The notes below the pieces were generated by a model. The model did no database searches. It worked only from the letters and a program-made list of their open reading frames with translations, and had not been told where the DNA came from. The translations under genes and the position numbers were made by a program. Source: Limnomonas spitsbergensis (Eukaryota > Chlorophyta > Chlorophyceae > Chlamydomonadales). Taken from it: 64,000 bases of DNA. The first letter of the stretch is position 1. Each line of letters starts with the position of its first letter. The stretch spans positions 1,312,001 through 1,376,000 of the forward strand of contig JAYJMM010000121.1 in assembly GCA_037349105.1 (NCBI GenBank). Reading direction: 5' to 3'. Positions 12,101-21,800 of this stretch are shown one piece after another.

Positions 12101-15100
12101 GGAGGTTTGTGAGGCCGAGGTCAAGGGGACGAGTAGGGGAAGGAGGAAGCAAGGGACAGGCGGGGTCCGTATGTGGGTGTGCTTGGTCTGGTAATGTCCG
12201 CTTACGTGTGAGTGATGTACGGTTTAAGGGAGGGTGGTGTGGGGTAGAGGAACGATAGGGTGGACGAGACGAACGGTTGATCCAACAATCCTGAGCGAGT
12301 CGTGGGGGGGCATAGACGGGGGGGGGCGGGGGAGGGGGGCATGAGAGGTCTAGAATGTAGTCATGATGATGAGGGAGTGGGGGACCTGGGGGTGCAGCCA
12401 GGTCCAGGACAAACAATGTGGGAGGAGGGATGTGGGGCAAGGTGGAAGGGACAGGGGGAGGAGAGGGAGGGGGGCATGAAAGGTCGAGAATGTAGTTGGG
12501 ATGGTGGGGGAGTAGGGGGCATGGTGTTGTGCCCAAGTGTAGGACAAAGGGAGCATGAGGAAGGGGTGGGCTAGAGGGAAGGCCTGGGTTGGGAAAGAGC
12601 TCTGGAGCGCGGGTATGAGTACTACGGGGGATAGTGGGACGGGCGCGCTTTGAAGTTGCTTGAGGGCGTGGGGAGAAGCATTGGGGGAGGAGACCAAGGG
12701 CCTGGTCGGCACTGGGAGCAGACGCGATGTGGGGGAGGGTGGTCGAGACAACCTGAGGGAGTTGGGAGAAGTCATGGGCGATCGTGATGTGGCGCTGATG
12801 GAGGGGGAGTGCAGAAAAGCGCGTGTAGCTGAGGGCTTGGTCAGAGGGATGCCCATTAAGGAGCAGGGTGATACGGTTGAGCGAGACTTGGGCCTGTTGT
12901 ATCCAACGACGGCGCGCTTTACCTTTGAATGTTGCAGACAGGTACGTGGATGGCTGGAAGGTAGAAATGTGAGGTCCAGTCATGACGGTAAGTGGTTCCA
13001 AGGACGTGATGCCCAGACGACAAAGAGGATGGAGTAGTTCTGGAGTGATGAGGAGGGTGGAACTCTGTGGTGTTGGAGTGTAGGGAGGAATAGGCATAAA
13101 TGGCAGGGTAGTGTCAGGTGGAGGAGGTGTGGGTGAGAGGATGTGGGTCAGTTGTCGCCACATGGCATTGCCGAGGAGTTCTTGAACTCCAGAGGTAATA
13201 GGGGAAGGGCCTGATGAGCAACGATGGAGAGCAAGTTGAGCATGGTGCATGAGGGAAAGTTGACGCATGGGGAGCGGTAACGAGTGAAAAGTTCTAGTGG
13301 GTCGCACAAGCGACGTGAGGGGGAGTTGTCCATGAGTGTCCAGTTGTTGGTTCAAAACGCCAGAAGTGAGGGTTCCGAGGGAACCTTCATCGTTCAGGGC
13401 TCGGGTGAGGGTAAGGGCGGAAATCTGGGTGTAATCTGTCAGGAGGGAGGTGAGGCCAACACCCCCCCGATCTGTGGGTGTGAGTATAAGGGCGGTGGGG
13501 TAGGAGTGGCCAAGATTCATGCAAATTCGGAGGACTCTGGCAAGCAGGGTATCGAGTATCCGTATATCCACTTCTGAGAAAGGTGCAATGGATAGGGAAT
13601 GCGTAATTTTAGGGCGAAGGACCCTGTTGATGATCATGAGAATGTGTTGGGGGGCGACATCGGCCATGATGAGGCTGCGTGATTTCGCTTGGATAGTGGC
13701 AGTGATGGCATCGAGATGATCTTTAAAGCTGAGAAGGGTGTTGATGTAAACACCAAGGTATTTGTAAGATTTTGAGGGAGGGAAGAATGGAAAGGGGATG
13801 CCGTTCACAAAAAATTTATTGTGTAGTTGGGCATGAAGGAGGGCGGTTTGCTCGGCAATAGTGTGGGCCAATCCTGTAAGAGCTGCATGGTGAGCCGCCC
13901 CAGTAAGTGCACATTTGGAAGCGTTGAGCGTTAGACCTGCCCATGTGCAATAAGCAGTGAGTTTGTGAAGTTGATGAAGGAGGCGAACGTGAGAATGCGA
14001 GAGAAGGGCCATATCATCAGCAAAGGCGAGGGTGGAGAGAGTGAGGGCACAAGGGTGTTTCATGCCTAGGGGGATAGCACATGAGGGGGTGAAGCCATGG
14101 CCACCAGTGTTGCACCATCTGAGACAAGGTTCCATGTAGATATTGAAAACCAGGGGAGACAGAGTGTCCCCCTGAATGGTGCCTCGACCCACAGGGATAG
14201 GATGAGTAGCAAGACCTGAAGACCGCTGGAGAATGATACGGGTAGAGGCATTAGTGTAGATGCCTTTGATGACATCGACAGAATCTTCAGGGTATCCTAG
14301 GGTATCCATAATACGGTAGAGCTTGTCATGGTTTATGGTGTTGAATGCGTTAGTGAGGTCCACATAGGCAATGTAGATATTGCGGTTGGATGCTTGGGCA
14401 TCCTCTAGAAGATGTACAAGACGTTGCAGATGGCGAGAGGTGTTATGTTTAGCTCGGAACCCTTCTTGGGAAGGACTGAGTATGCAGTGGTCCTCAGAAA
14501 ATTCAGATATGACAGTACTGACAAAACGAGTCCAAAGTTTGTAGATAGTGTTGTGCATGCCAATGGGTCGTTTATTTGTCAGGATAGAGGGGTCGTCCTT
14601 TTTATGGAGAAGAGTGGTATGTGAGACTTTCCATGTGTCTGGGGTAGAGCCAGTGACCCACATGAGGATAAGGAGGTTACGTATGGAGGACTTGAATGAA
14701 GATGGCATGATGCGAAGGAGTTCATTGGGGACACCGTCTGGGCCTGGCTTTTTATTGTTGGATAATTTGTGGAGGACACGATGAAAGAGGTGTGTTCGGG
14801 TGACATATGGAAGCAGGGTAGAAGTTGGTGTGGAGTGGGATTTGGCAGGCGTGTCAAGAGTGAATGCATCAATTGCGCCTGTGGCCGCCCAAGGAAAGGG
14901 ATCATGGGTAGGGAGGGAGGGGTCATGCGCCCATTCTCTGCCGAAGTGGGATTCAGTGTATTGAACCATGTCCGTTGGGTCAGTAAGAAGGTGTTGGGTG
15001 GTTGTATTACGGACTGAGGTGATTTCGGAAGATACGGTGTCTGTGGAATCCTGGAAGATGATGTTGTGGGCCTTACGGGGGGAAGTGAAGAGAAGGCGTG

Positions 15101-18100
15101 TCAGACGTCGTCGGTGGGTATTGCGTTCACTATGTGGCTTAGTGGTGTTTCGGATGCGCCTCCGGGTGGAGCGTATGTGCGCGTCGCATGTGTGGATCCA
15201 GTTGGACCAGGTAGCATGGGGGTCAGGGCCATCGGAATCAGGGAGAGAAGGGAGCAGGTCGACCAAGTTACCACGGTGAGGGGTGTTGTGGCAATGTGGA
15301 TGACGGGCATTTATTTGACCAAGGCAAGTTTCAGACTTTAGTGCAAGGAGGAGCCGGGCACGTGTGGCAAAGTGGGGGTCGGTATTAGGATGGACGGCGG
15401 TGGGGAACTCTGGAGAATTTAGCAGGCGCATGAGGAAACGTCGTGCAAAGAAGAGGACAGTGATGGTATGCAAACGGGCGGATATTTTCTTCTGGACAGT
15501 TCTTGGGAGGTAGCATTGTCGGGGGCGGGCTTGGCCACAAGGGTTTGGAGGGGCAACAGTTCTGGTTGGGCAACACTGTTTCATGATCAACAAGGCCGCA
15601 TCGAGGAGATCTGTGTGGGAGGAGGCGAGCGATGGGATGTCAAGCTGAAGGTCTTTGATTATCTGTTTACATGCTGTCCAAGGGATGGAGGGGCGGGTGC
15701 CACAAGAGGTCCAAGGTACATCTTGGTATATGCGGTCTAAGAGGTGGGTGCTGTGTGCCAATAGGGAGTCACACGCTGTGGATAGATTGGTGTTCAGTTT
15801 TTGGCGTGTAATATCTAGGTTGGGTTTGGGTATGGGTTGTTTAATTTCAGTGGGACGAGCAATTGGGGCAGGTGGACAGGGGTTGGGTGTAGTGGTCTGA
15901 TGAAGGAGAGGTTGGGACGGGGAAGATGGGACTGGAGACCTGAGGATCGGAAGCATAGCCTTGGGGCAGGTAATACTGAGTGGCAGGTGATCCGAGAAAT
16001 ATTGGCAAAAGGTAGGGACATGGCATGTCACGTCTGCCATACTTGTGTAAGTAGAGCGGGGGAGGTTGGTAGAGAGGAGGATATCATCGATCATAGATGG
16101 CCTGCACTGTGAGTTGTGGGGGTAATGGGTAGTGTGCTGAGTAGAGGAAGCATTGATGGGGGTGAGGTTGCTGGCATGGAGGAAAGAGCTGAAGCCAGGG
16201 TGCATGACAGGGCCTAGATGATGATTAAAGTCTCCGCCAATGATAAAGAAGTGTGAGACTGGGTCATGGGTATCGATTTGGGATGCAATGTAGTCCATGC
16301 ATGCAGCTTTGAGGATGGCATGGCCGGGGGGCATGTAGACACTTAGAACATGGAGGACCATATTATTGGCCATGGGCAGGGAAACATGTATGCAGTAGCC
16401 TGTGAGGCTGGTAGGGATCGTTTGGCGTTTGAATAGAGGGTGCTGGGTGTATGTTTTTTGTATTGCTAGGAGAACTCCACCTGGTGCAGAAGCTCCTGGC
16501 CGGCATCGAGAGAGGTCCGTGGAGTTGGGTAAGCTGCTGAAAAAAAGAGCGTAGGACGCGAAAATCGAGCAAGTTTTACGAAGCTGAGTATGCTGGGATG
16601 AAAATATGTGTGTTTCCTGTCCAAAGAGAAAGTGTGGGCATTCGGAATTGACGAGGTCGGACAGGTCTCGTAAGTTAGAACGTAGTCCTTGGTGATTAAA
16701 AGTAGTGAAAGAAATGGATTTGGAATCTTGGAATGTGGAGCCTGACTGAAGCGGGGGGGTCTTGGCCGAGGAAAAGGAGTGCAAAGTACATGATCGCGAT
16801 GTCGGAGGAGCAATGCGAAGCGCTCTGCTGTTTGGAGCGGCGATGGTGCGGAGCGGAGAAGGAGCAGTACAAGGTGATTTTGGTGATGGGTGGGGGATTG
16901 GAGCTTGGGGGACTGGTGTCACTGCTGGGAGGTGCATGGGTGGTGCACCCTCCACGTCAATGTCAATGATGGTGGCATATTCGGGTGGGGTAGGAGTGGC
17001 GTGCGAGGGACGAAAGTGCGAGGCCTCAAGGCAGGCTTCTAACGTGGTACTTGGGACCAGGGCAAAAACACTGCATGCTAGAGTGCGAAGGAGGGTAAGG
17101 TTATAGTGACCGTCAGGCCCGACAATGGTGGAGCGTGTGGGGTCATCAGGGTCAAGCCAAATCCAGGCTCCGTTGTACTTGAGGAGGGTAGATGCGTGCC
17201 CATATCCAGCCAGCTCTGTGGTGTGAACAACAAAGCCAGGGTAGGCCAATCCGTGGGACTGTTGCATGGAAATGAGAGCCATGTCTAGATCATGTATGGT
17301 GAGCTGAGAGAGGTGGGCAAGGTTAGTGGGGGTTACTATGGGAGTAGATCTGTCCATGATGCGCGTCTTATTGAGATGTTGGGTTTCATGTAGCCAGAAG
17401 GAGAAGAGAGCGTCAGAAAAATTTCCTCGGGACGGGTCGTAGTAGTTTTCAGGATGGAGCCAGAGGCGCTTGTGGTGTGGATATTTAGGTAGGCGGCTTT
17501 GTTGAGTGCACCACGCAGAGATTTGAGTGCATGTAGTGGAGGCGTATTGTACAAGGTTGTTGTATGCATGAAGTTGGCAGTATTGGGCCACTTGACGCTC
17601 GAAGTAAAGACCAATAGGCAGGATATGGGGGGTGGTAGGTGAGCATTGTAAGGCATGGGTTTCAGAGATGCCTCCGATCGGGGGGCAACGGAAAGAAGGA
17701 GAAATATTTGTAGGTCTAGGAGATAGAGGAGGGTGTTGGAGCAAGGAGATGTGGTGGGAAAGGAGACGGAGTACGGAAGGATCTGTTTTTTTTCTATGTG
17801 TTAGACGTGCTAAAAGACGCTTAGCCTTACTCAGTAGGAACCGCTGATAATGACGGTGGGGGGTGTAGCATTTTGTTATCTTTATGATCCAGAGAGATTG
17901 TAGCCATTGTTTTGTTGTGGAGCGAGTGGTAGGTTTGGGGGATATGTGGGCTGGAGGTAGAGGAAGATGAGCTGAGGGCGGAAGTGTATGTCTGGCCTGA
18001 AGGACAGCGGGGATCGGGATAGCGGGTGTAGGTTGTGAGGCATGGGGTGAGGTTAATGGAGACGGTGGGTAGTTCCCGAGCGATGGATTACAAGGGTGGG

Positions 18101-18188
18101 GGAGGCATAAAATATGATGTATAATCAGTGTACTGCATAGGAAACTGAGGGTGCTAGCAAATAAAATAATGTTTCCAAAGTGAACCAT
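9050..18188 (-). mobile_element. Dualen/RandI-type non-LTR retrotransposon
   Basis: One very long ORF carries two endonuclease types, a reverse transcriptase and RNase H, the combination described for Dualen elements of Chlamydomonas. The 3' untranslated part is short: after the TAG at 9144 about 90 bases lead to a CTTTT-rich tract (9045-9060 on the plus strand), and ankyrin-coding sequence follows. The 5' boundary was not found; it lies between 18188 and the NAA50 start at 18825. No target-site duplication could be fixed. The intact ORF suggests recent insertion. Confidence 0.88.
9144..18188 (-). CDS. Dualen-like polyprotein: Josephin-like peptidase, APE endonuclease, RT, RNase H, RLE endonuclease (3,014 aa)
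   Basis: Visible domains in order. A Josephin-like cysteine peptidase (about 195-350) has Q199 and C204 in RQVAQYC plus H331 and D346; the Q-C and H-N/D spacings equal those of ataxin-3. An APE-type endonuclease (about 492-740) shows N498, E525, GGDFN with D653, and SDH at 732-734. The reverse transcriptase (about 1130-1430) has KPGPDG near 1147 and catalytic FADD at 1389-1392. A proline-rich linker (about 1850-1970) repeats YILDLSCPPP. A second peptidase-like patch has HHDCLFGALHNA (C2233) and H2299. RNase H carries D2461, E2504, D2534 and D2596. The C-terminus has a CPIC-x16-H-x4-C finger (2741-2766), RHN (2778-2780), RPD (D2838) and E2877 of a restriction-like endonuclease. The predicted role is target-primed reverse transcription. 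The start is the first Met of the frame; no internal stop is present. Confidence 0.95.
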   Translation of the reverse strand: MVHFGNIILFASTLSFLCSTLIIHHILCLPHPCNPSLGNYPPSPLTSPHASQPTPAIPIPAVLQARHTLPPSAHLPLPPAHISPKPTTRSTTKQWLQSLWIIKITKCYTPHRHYQRFLLSKAKRLLARLTHRKKTDPSVLRLLSHHISLLQHPPLSPRPTNISPSFRCPPIGGISETHALQCSPTTPHILPIGLYFERQVAQYCQLHAYNNLVQYASTTCTQISAWCTQQSRLPKYPHHKRLWLHPENYYDPSRGNFSDALFSFWLHETQHLNKTRIMDRSTPIVTPTNLAHLSQLTIHDLDMALISMQQSHGLAYPGFVVHTTELAGYGHASTLLKYNGAWIWLDPDDPTRSTIVGPDGHYNLTLLRTLACSVFALVPSTTLEACLEASHFRPSHATPTPPEYATIIDIDVEGAPPMHLPAVTPVPQAPIPHPSPKSPCTAPSPLRTIAAPNSRALRIAPPTSRSCTLHSFSSAKTPPLQSGSTFQDSKSISFTTFNHQGLRSNLRDLSDLVNSECPHFLFGQETHIFSSQHTQLRKTCSIFASYALFFSSLPNSTDLSRCRPGASAPGGVLLAIQKTYTQHPLFKRQTIPTSLTGYCIHVSLPMANNMVLHVLSVYMPPGHAILKAACMDYIASQIDTHDPVSHFFIIGGDFNHHLGPVMHPGFSSFLHASNLTPINASSTQHTTHYPHNSQCRPSMIDDILLSTNLPRSTYTSMADVTCHVPTFCQYFSDHLPLSITCPKAMLPILRSPVPSSPSQPLLHQTTTPNPCPPAPIARPTEIKQPIPKPNLDITRQKLNTNLSTACDSLLAHSTHLLDRIYQDVPWTSCGTRPSIPWTACKQIIKDLQLDIPSLASSHTDLLDAALLIMKQCCPTRTVAPPNPCGQARPRQCYLPRTVQKKISARLHTITVLFFARRFLMRLLNSPEFPTAVHPNTDPHFATRARLLLALKSETCLGQINARHPHCHNTPHRGNLVDLLPSLPDSDGPDPHATWSNWIHTCDAHIRSTRRRIRNTTKPHSERNTHRRRLTRLLFTSPRKAHNIIFQDSTDTVSSEITSVRNTTTQHLLTDPTDMVQYTESHFGREWAHDPSLPTHDPFPWAATGAIDAFTLDTPAKSHSTPTSTLLPYVTRTHLFHRVLHKLSNNKKPGPDGVPNELLRIMPSSFKSSIRNLLILMWVTGSTPDTWKVSHTTLLHKKDDPSILTNKRPIGMHNTIYKLWTRFVSTVISEFSEDHCILSPSQEGFRAKHNTSRHLQRLVHLLEDAQASNRNIYIAYVDLTNAFNTINHDKLYRIMDTLGYPEDSVDVIKGIYTNASTRIILQRSSGLATHPIPVGRGTIQGDTLSPLVFNIYMEPCLRWCNTGGHGFTPSCAIPLGMKHPCALTLSTLAFADDMALLSHSHVRLLHQLHKLTAYCTWAGLTLNASKCALTGAAHHAALTGLAHTIAEQTALLHAQLHNKFFVNGIPFPFFPPSKSYKYLGVYINTLLSFKDHLDAITATIQAKSRSLIMADVAPQHILMIINRVLRPKITHSLSIAPFSEVDIRILDTLLARVLRICMNLGHSYPTALILTPTDRGGVGLTSLLTDYTQISALTLTRALNDEGSLGTLTSGVLNQQLDTHGQLPLTSLVRPTRTFHSLPLPMRQLSLMHHAQLALHRCSSGPSPITSGVQELLGNAMWRQLTHILSPTPPPPDTTLPFMPIPPYTPTPQSSTLLITPELLHPLCRLGITSLEPLTVMTGPHISTFQPSTYLSATFKGKARRRWIQQAQVSLNRITLLLNGHPSDQALSYTRFSALPLHQRHITIAHDFSQLPQVVSTTLPHIASAPSADQALGLLPQCFSPRPQATSKRARPTIPRSTHTRAPELFPNPGLPSSPPLPHAPFVLHLGTTPCPLLPHHPNYILDLSCPPPSPPPVPSTLPHIPPPTLFVLDLAAPPGPPLPHHHDYILDLSCPPPPPPPVYAPPRLAQDCWINRSSRPPYRSSTPHHPPLNRTSLTRKRTLPDQAHPHTDPACPLLPPSPTRPLDLGLTNLQRQGLWRLHSTNPHPRTQWVPSSANQDHSCIDQHVSFNINPVHPDFDIIPPHSFTIQIGLHSPSSGPLHPPPLPSAPASDPQLLPWQCHYAYLYRPNGTLVGCIPARRLHWLRACYDHTKLTLPALHLAHSEGSFEQDLASLLARYPIHTKHKTGTAPNTTWCLPEPMMQVLSDNMSTHLHRFASPLDVSYHARTYYTTHHHDCLFGALHNAYSTPWTGSSFVHPDFKMKTITKAIRWAVSSASMTTVPTCTIILTPVWKNSSFMNWTSHANMVHVLTLHTDPNFRFSAPDHLAHIYTATQPTYGTPKWPLQLLVIGNTEGLARFYPDPPPTAPVDSNVHTLSGHGHPPGTTPAHRPHPPTRRQSQLPGSHAKWQHPAGFSVASHLHTHTTPPTPLPLAPLTFPLILFDELRSLYPPTYPLAWPLLPAYYTDGACIQDDAGNNLIGAAFYFTVDGSTHTVNPTGKCETNTITRAELGGIHAALDHAHTPSGPALTIAPSLTIFTDSLCSIYLIQKAVFYPHDLLEDKHAPLLLAIRRLLLSRANIGLPTLIQKVKSHIGIIGNELADIGATRALDAPSTCTFNLSHINNQYMASLPAWPCLPQDDTQTDSNDTPWFTSDLTSSIKAHLHSSCPHVTDGDTTISCATYTRIIEENAHSLPLYNNHMWQSSACHFSLKRCILRMRANLLWTAKRALLFRIPYKTTVRSFTDGLCPICTPPPTGPPDATSDTQGHMFGRCRHPRMQASYISRHNKALCLIQRSLHRGTKSGMFTIMDATPATSLPPGVYDTRIPQWMLPAVPPATLCRLRPDLLLIEGLTIADLHSYPPARLADPAFLLDLQHRCTIHVIELGFTSNLQFCLSHKSTQHAQLVQLLRSAGWNLTTPVLDPLHIPAPHPHTYLLPPPAKDILYPYVHLVIIGCSGIFYKDIMHLFPVLGITPFNVPPLLKQLAVHTVQSAYSIHRLRRYLENSPPDCRPASPPVLTDPP

Positions 18189-18718
18189 GCTGTTTAATAG
18201 ATGTATTCGAATTGCCGAGGATGCTCAGACCAAGGTTGCGGAAACAAGTTGTGCGACCTGCGTCCTCAATGTCCATGGTCGTGTCGTACATTAAACCGGG
18301 AAGTGAGAGAGCCGACGTAAATTTATTTAAATATCTATTGTGTAAGAGTGTGGCTACCAGGGGGTGGCTGCACTTAAGACTAAGAATATATGACACAGGA
18401 GATCCAGTGCTACTCGCCGTCAGACCCGTTCATGTAAGATCGTCAAGATTAGCGAGCGGGAACAGGGGGCAGCAAGTGCATTGTCGTTTGCATGATCGAG
18501 GGGGTATTACCGAGTTAAGATTTCATAAAATGTGCGTTGTCTGTCATCGGTTCCAGGGCAGGGTGTTTAGGCTGGTAGGGTGATGCTGAGTACGATCCCC
18601 AGGTACGATCACCTGATCTAGATCAAGGGCCACATTCCTCTGCGTTTGAAAACTTAGGTTGAAGGGAGTTGGACCTTACAGGCCGTTTCCATCGCGTCTC
18701 TAAAATTAGTATTTTCAA

Positions 18719-18736
18719 ACGTGACAAGTGTCACGT
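18719..18736. promoter_or_regulatory. ACGT-containing palindrome upstream of NAA50
   Basis: Perfect 8-bp arms acgtgaca and tgtcacgt are separated by 2 bp, 89 bases upstream of the NAA50 start codon. Paired ACGT cores are the kind of site bound by plant and algal bZIP factors (family knowledge). A promoter role here is inference from position only. Confidence 0.35.
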
Positions 18737-18824
18737 CCCTGCAATTTCAAAATTCGGTACCGGTTCATCCCCTCCTGAGGGCACTGCGCATCAGCGCAAA
18801 GCCTGAGTGCCCCCAGTCATCGAG

Positions 18825-21800
18825 ATGGCCAAGATGGAACTCGACGTCGAATTCAAACCCTTGGAGGAAAGCAGCATGAATGCGCTCAAGCTGCTGAATG
18901 GCGTCATCTTCCCGATAAAATATCAGGTGGGGCCAGTGAGGCAGTGAGGTGGTGGCCAGACGTGGGGACCACATGCCATGCAGCCATGCAGCCACCCAGC
19001 CCAGGAGAGGAACTGACATGGAAATCATATGCCGTGCATGCAATCAGCTCAGGAGAGGAATGGAGGTGAGGACCATATGATCCCATGTATGCAACCCATT
19101 CAGAACCCTTGCACATGCCGGTCATCCATGCTTGCGGCAAAAGAACGTGTCAGCCGGCCAGACCATCTGATAATATGCCACCAGGTGGGCACCAGTAGAG
19201 GTGGGAACATCTGATGATCGTACCAGATGGTGGCCGGAGTGGGGACCAATGCTTACTTTAGGGTCCTCCATCCAGCCATAGATAGCTATAACCCGGCCTG
19301 CAGCCCATTGGGTTTGGGGCAGTTAGCCCTCCTGCTGGTGCCACCGGCCGTAGGCTTGGTCCCCATCGGCTTACTACCCAGTGGTGGCTGCCCGGCTGCC
19401 GCGCCATGGTGGTATGGCGCGCACTCAAGTAAACCCTGGTTGGGGCCTGAGGTGACGACCAGCACTGTGATCCAACAGCCGGTGCCCACATGTCATGCAT
19501 GCCTTTGTTTCTTCTATAGGGGCTCAGTTATATTCAGCTACATCATGCACTTAAATAAACCCTGGTTGGGGCCTGAGGTGACGACCAGCACTATGATCCA
19601 ACAGCCGGTGCCCACATGTCATGCATGCATGCCTTCCTTCCTTTATTCTAGAGGGGTACAGCTACAGGCCGCTAGGAGCGGTCTGCCATACATCTAGCTT
19701 GTATGTTCTGTGTGTTGACTCATGCTGACACATCTTGTGCTTGCAGGATGCAGTGTACAAGGATTGCATGGCATGCAGGGACGTCACCCTGCTAGGTGAG
19801 CTGCACTGTTCATCTCATCGTAGTGTGATGCAGCACGATACGATATAGTTCGATACAGTGCGATGTAGTACGGTACGGTGTGGTAAGGTACGATACAGCA
19901 CGGTTAGATATCACAGGTTTCGCCGGATTATGCTAGAGGGGCAGCACGATGCGGTAGATATCACAGGTTGAGCTAGATTCATCTACGAGGGTAGCCTGCA
20001 AGGACATCACACCGCAAGTTGAGCTGCACTGTTCATCTCATGGTTGCATGATGCGGTAGTCTGAGGCATTTCTTTATTTTCCTTAATGGACTTGCCCAAT
20101 TATCTTACCGAGAGCGAGCAAGACTCAAGCGGAAGCTTTGAACTATTCCCCCGCTCCCCCCTTCCCCCCGTTGGCCCCTTACCCAACAGGCTATCACAAC
20201 AATATCTTAGTCGGAGCCATCACAGCAGTTAGCAAGCCGCAGGTGAGGCTTCCAGTTTGATTTGATTGTGATATCTGTTGGTACCGTTATTCATAATGGA
20301 AACCATAACAACCGGCACGGGTAAATTGAAAAAATTATAAACATACTGTATCAAAATTATGAAAAATCAAACTTGGTCGTGACAGAGATCGTTTCAGCCC
20401 AAGGATAAACGTGCGTGACCGGGTCGTTGCCGACGTGAACATGTAAATGGAAAATGCCATGGAAAATGCCATGGAAAATACCATGGAAAATGCTATGGAA
20501 AATGCCAAGGAAACTTCCATGGAAACTTCCATGGAAAATGCCGTGGAAAATGCCATGGAAAATGCCATGGAAAATATCATGGAAAATTCCATGGAAAATG
20601 CTATGGAAAACGCCATGGAAAATGCCTTGGAAAATGCCATGCCCACAAAAACTGCTCACAGCCGCCGTTGTTTATTTGAACATGATTGAGCTACCGTAGA
20701 TTTGATTTGCCTCCCCTCGGGCTTCAAAAAATCTTTTCTTTTAATGCTCCCAGGGTAAACTGTCGACAAAGACTCTTTATTTTCGACTAATAACGGGCAT
20801 CGACAATCGACAATTAGTGAATCCACGGATCCCTCAACCTCAAACGACGCTAATTGTGAGGGAAGGCAAAGCAAATCTATGGTACATGATTTAGCTCCAT
20901 TTAGCTCCATTGTGTCCTTCAGCCATGGGGCCAATTCAGATTCCCTTCCTCTCAAAATCCCGCCTATTCAGATTCCCTTCCTCTCAGTTTCCCGCCAATT
21001 CAGATTCCCTTCCTCTCAGTTTCCCGCCAATTCAGATTCCCTTCCGATTTCGCTAATTTCCGAGAAACAACTCTCACTCCGCCTCACAAATTTCACTCAC
21101 CTTGGCCTTTTGTTCCACACACTTCCAGGCAGGATACCTAGCTCTGCTGCTTAGGCCTGGATCTGATGCACCATGCTCTGTATCACGTGTCTTTGTTCCC
21201 CCCCTGCCTTATCTTGCGCTTGCTTTTGTTTTACATATTTCCAGCCAGGATATCCCTCACATGCTTTGGACATGTGCAGGTGTGTGGTAAATCAAACATC
21301 ACCCACTCACCCACCCTCTCCGAAATCACACTGTTCACCCATGTACGGGCCTCTGGTTCATCCCCAGTTATTTGATTCACACTTTCTACCCATGTACAGG
21401 CCTCTGTTACGTCCCCGGTAGTAGTATTCACATTTCCCACCCATGTATGTACAGGCCGTTGGCACACATATACCCGGTTATTTAATTCATACTGTTCACC
21501 CATGTGCAGGCCTCTGGTAAATCTAAGGTGTACATCGTCACGTTGGGAGTCCTGGCACCCTACAGAAGCTGTGGAATAGGTGTGACCTGGGTGTGACCTG
21601 AGTGTGACCTGAGTGTGACATAGGTGTGGCATGGTCGCGGCACATGAGTCGTGTGGGTGCCAGGCTGTCAATGATGTGTTGCACGGACATGTGAACTTGA
21701 TGGCTGGTACCAATTAATGGTAACGGCGCGGATGGGGCCACGGCCCCAAGCTGCGTTGTTTCCTGAACCTCCACGCCCTAATAAGCCGTAGCTTTCTTTC

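Noticed and set aside
20335..20699. Small ENAM- or FSMAF-repeat proteins
   Set aside because: A 12-bp repeat within NAA50 intron 3, open in several frames.
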